Below, in pieces: positions 5,880 through 8,055 of a stretch of 8,055 nucleotides of DNA. The stretch is from positions 1 to 8,055 of the forward strand of contig JALTKC010000031.1 of the NCBI GenBank assembly GCA_027076245.1, written 5' to 3'. This stretch comes from Gammaproteobacteria bacterium. GTDB taxonomy: Bacteria > Pseudomonadota > Gammaproteobacteria > GRL18. The first letter of the stretch is position 1; the number at the start of each line of letters is the position of its first letter. Below the pieces are notes generated by a model. It was not told where the DNA came from, searched no databases, and saw only the letters and a list, made by a program, of their open reading frames with translations. The translations under genes and the position numbers were made by a program.

Positions 5880-6623
5880 ATGAGCCGGTTAGATAATACA
5901 TTTGGTCAGCAGCAGGTCACTCCCCAACAGCGTGAGCAGAAAATCCGGCGGGTGTTTAAGCTGGTGGCTTCCCGTTACGACTTAATGAATGATTTTATGA
6001 GTTTTGGTACTCATCGGATCTGGAAAAGAGTCTTTGTGCAGCATGTTAATGCTAAATCAACCGATATTATTATTGATCTGGCTGGCGGTACCGGTGACAT
6101 TGCCCGGCAACTCCAGCAAAAAGGCGCATATGTTGTGGTTGCCGATCCCAGTATGGAGATGATGACTGAAGGGCAGAAATCTCATACTGAAAAACTGCTC
6201 AATGTGGCCGCAACCGGTGAACAACTGCCTTTTGCCAGTGCCAGTATTGATAAACTGACCATTTCTTTCGGCATAAGAAATATGACCAGCATTAGTGATG
6301 CTCTGGCAGAAATTTATCGGGTGCTTAAGCCGGGCGGAGCGTTTTACTGTCTGGAATTTTCTAAAGTGATGATGCCCTTACGTCCGTTTTATAATTTATA
6401 CAATCGTTATATTATTCCCAGACTCGGCGCAATGGTGGCCGGACAGCCGGAAGCCTATCAGTATCTGATTGAATCCATTGAGCGTTTTCCCGATCAGGAA
6501 GAAATGAAACAGCTGATAGAACAGGCGGGTTTTAGTCATGTTCATTATCGTAATCTGTTCTTTGGTATTGCCTGTATTCATATGGCTACAAAACCGGCTG
6601 GGTCAGATAAACAGAATGTCTGA
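5880..6623 (+). CDS. ubiE: UbiE/MenG-family quinone C-methyltransferase
   Basis: This 247-residue SAM-dependent methyltransferase methylates the ring carbon of demethylmenaquinone and/or the ubiquinone precursor (DDMQ). Both family signatures are intact: YDLMNDFMSFGTHRIW at 33-48 and RVLKPGGAFYCLEFS at 147-161. The SAM-binding motif DLAGGTGD is at 66-73, and the length matches E. coli UbiE (251). A modest AGG at 5868-5870 precedes the ATG. The next gene is a MenE-like ligase six bases downstream, which favours a menaquinone role (MenG). It could be a second paralog beside a housekeeping ubiE elsewhere in the genome, which cannot be judged from this window. Confidence 0.9.
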   Translation: MSRLDNTFGQQQVTPQQREQKIRRVFKLVASRYDLMNDFMSFGTHRIWKRVFVQHVNAKSTDIIIDLAGGTGDIARQLQQKGAYVVVADPSMEMMTEGQKSHTEKLLNVAATGEQLPFASASIDKLTISFGIRNMTSISDALAEIYRVLKPGGAFYCLEFSKVMMPLRPFYNLYNRYIIPRLGAMVAGQPEAYQYLIESIERFPDQEEMKQLIEQAGFSHVHYRNLFFGIACIHMATKPAGSDKQNV

Positions 6624-6629
6624 ACTGCA

Positions 6630-7910
6630 ATGAATACCCGTTCTGAGCCGTTTGATTTAAGACTTTATTATCAGGATAAGCTCTATAGCTGTTCTGAATT
6701 GCTGCAAAAGGCTGACCAGCAATTTGTGCAGGGGGTTAGCGTTCTGTCTGTAGAAGCAGAACAGGTTTTTTCCGTCATTCTGGCTCTGGTACAGGGCTAT
6801 ACCCGTCAGCAATGTGTCTTTCCAGTGTCCAGAAATATCAGTCAGATGGCATCCGCCGGCCTGTTATCTCAGTTTGAAGCTAATGACTTTGATCATCTGC
6901 CGGTTCCAGAGGGCAGCGTACTGGCTTTGGCCACCAGCGGCACTCAGGCAGAACCTAAAATAGTTTTAATATCCTTCAATAATATTCAGGCTCATTGCCA
7001 AAGTTTTTTTGCTCGGGTGCCTGTAAACTCTGATTCTCTCTGGTTAAACTGCCTCCCCTTAAGTCATATTGCCGGTTTAATGATTGTTTATCGTTGCGCT
7101 CTGGGACAGGCGGGTATGCTTTTGCATCAGAGCTTTAATGCGCAGCAGGTCTGGCAGGATATATTCAGGCATCCGGTCAGTCATATTTCTCTGGTGCCGG
7201 CTATGCTGGCACAGTTACTGGATATTCAGGAGCGTTTACAGGTTAAGGTACTGCCGAATACTTTGCGCTATGTGATCGTTGGCGGTGATCGGCTGGCTGA
7301 CTCTCTCTGGCAACGGGCTTTGGCAAATGGCTGGCCGCTGCTTATCAGCTATGGTATGACCGAGGCTGCGTCCACTATTGCTCTGGGTAAACAGGTTGAT
7401 CAGCTCATACCGCTGAAGGGATTTGAACTGCGCACTGATGAAGACAATAATCTTCATATTAAAGGTGATATGGTATTCAGTCATTACTTGAATAAAGAGA
7501 GTCAGGATGCTTCTTCCTGTTTTGAGAATGGATGGTTTAAAACGTCTGATAAAGTGCGTATTGAACAGGGATGCCTGAATATTATTGGGCGTAATGATGA
7601 TATGATTATTTCCGGAGGTGAAAATTTATCACCACAAGCCATTGAAACCATGCTGCTTAGTGCCCCCATGATCACTGATATTGCTGTAGGTACTATTAAA
7701 CATGACGCTTGGGGACAGACCATTGTTGCGCTGGTTGAACAATCCCTGACAGAGAGGGAGCTGGAAAACTTTAAAAAATGGCTGAAAAAAAATATTCCTT
7801 CAGCCTGCCGCCCCCGTCTTTTTATTCCGCTATCCACTTTTCCAAGAAATGAGTTGGGTAAACTCGTTCGCAGACGGGTTCAGACAATTATTAAGGCTAA
7901 ATATCCTTGA
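6630..7910 (+). CDS. menE: MenE-like o-succinylbenzoate-CoA ligase (AMP-forming)
   Basis: This is an adenylate-forming acyl-CoA ligase of 426 residues, slightly shorter than E. coli MenE (451). Motifs in order are the P-loop TSGTQAEPK (102-110), LPLSHIAGL (142-150), YGMTEAASTI (241-250), KTSD (304-307), GRNDDMIISGGENLSP (320-335) and the C-terminal catalytic lysine K411 in NELGKLVRR. The YGxTExAST block resembles gammaproteobacterial MenE, and the neighbour is a MenG/UbiE methyltransferase, so activation of o-succinylbenzoate to its CoA ester in menaquinone synthesis is the best reading. Other small aryl- or acyl-CoA ligases remain possible. The P-loop deviates from the usual SGTTGxPK (QAE replaces TGx), and the A7 motif is TSD rather than TGD. 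No clear ribosome-binding site precedes the ATG, which suggests translational coupling to the upstream gene six bases away. Confidence 0.75.
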   Translation: MNTRSEPFDLRLYYQDKLYSCSELLQKADQQFVQGVSVLSVEAEQVFSVILALVQGYTRQQCVFPVSRNISQMASAGLLSQFEANDFDHLPVPEGSVLALATSGTQAEPKIVLISFNNIQAHCQSFFARVPVNSDSLWLNCLPLSHIAGLMIVYRCALGQAGMLLHQSFNAQQVWQDIFRHPVSHISLVPAMLAQLLDIQERLQVKVLPNTLRYVIVGGDRLADSLWQRALANGWPLLISYGMTEAASTIALGKQVDQLIPLKGFELRTDEDNNLHIKGDMVFSHYLNKESQDASSCFENGWFKTSDKVRIEQGCLNIIGRNDDMIISGGENLSPQAIETMLLSAPMITDIAVGTIKHDAWGQTIVALVEQSLTERELENFKKWLKKNIPSACRPRLFIPLSTFPRNELGKLVRRRVQTIIKAKYP

Positions 7911-7978
7911 TAAAAACCATATTATTATCTACTCTTAAAATACAAGAACGATAATTATTCCATATTAAGGAAAATATA

Positions 7979-8055
7979 ATGACTAAATACCATATAGTCA
8001 TTTTCACCGCTATCCTGCTTGCTTTTTTTCAACTGCTGGTCGCTCAGTCTGCAAC
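7979..8055 (+). CDS. Start of an unidentified exported or membrane protein (runs off the right edge)
   Basis: An ATG at 7979 is preceded by AAGGA at 7967-7971 with seven-base spacing. The frame stays open for the remaining 25 codons. The N-terminus MTKYH is followed by a hydrophobic segment (IVIFTAILLAFFQLLVA) and then AQSA, as in a Sec signal peptide or a first membrane helix. It lies 68 bp after the ligase gene on the same strand. Too little is present to name a family. Confidence 0.6.
   Translation, partial: MTKYHIVIFTAILLAFFQLLVAQSA

Noticed and set aside
7502..7837. Minus-strand open frame of 111 codons opposite the MenE-like gene
   Set aside because: It overlaps the A7, A8 and A10 motifs of the ligase on the other strand and shows no domain.

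Overview
The window looks like a piece of the chromosome of a gammaproteobacterial sulfur oxidiser with moderate to low GC. The basis is a set of thiosulfate-oxidation (Sox) genes arranged much as in purple sulfur bacteria such as Allochromatium vinosum, with soxB on one strand and soxX-soxA-soxK on the other. No genus can be named from the sequence alone.

Layout. Positions 1-563 (minus strand) hold the first third of soxB, with a Tat signal peptide; the gene runs off the left edge. A 280-bp divergent spacer follows. It contains a tandem TTCTGAATT repeat and a plausible promoter for a two-component system on the plus strand: a membrane histidine kinase with a PhnD-like periplasmic binding domain plus a PAS domain (844-3012), and a FixJ/NarL-type response regulator (3113-3724). 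The kinase belongs to the TtrS/ThsS type, whose studied members sense tetrathionate or thiosulfate. Next is a gene-free stretch of about 410 bp, rich in nested inverted and direct repeats. It leads into soxX (4136-4513), soxA (4532-5395) and soxK (5423-5737). After a GC-rich hairpin and a new promoter comes a second unit: a UbiE/MenG-type quinone C-methyltransferase (5880-6623) and a MenE-like acyl-CoA ligase (6630-7910), six bases apart. The right edge holds the first 25 codons of a protein with an N-terminal hydrophobic segment (7979 onward).

How the parts may work together. SoxXA (helped by SoxK) attaches thiosulfate oxidatively to the carrier SoxYZ, and SoxB hydrolyses off sulfate. The carrier SoxYZ and the SoxCD dehydrogenase are not in this window. 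The two-component system lies between soxB and soxXAK, so the working inference is that it senses a thionate in the periplasm and controls one or both Sox units. The repeat-rich spacer before soxX and the tandem repeat before soxB are the natural candidate operators. The MenG/MenE pair points to menaquinone synthesis beside the Sox genes, but has its own promoter and may be only a neighbour.

The point most worth following is the TtrS/ThsS-type sensor, best known from thionate-reducing systems, set inside an oxidative sox locus together with the structured DNA upstream of soxX. No CRISPR array, tRNA, rRNA, insertion sequence or integrase gene was seen.
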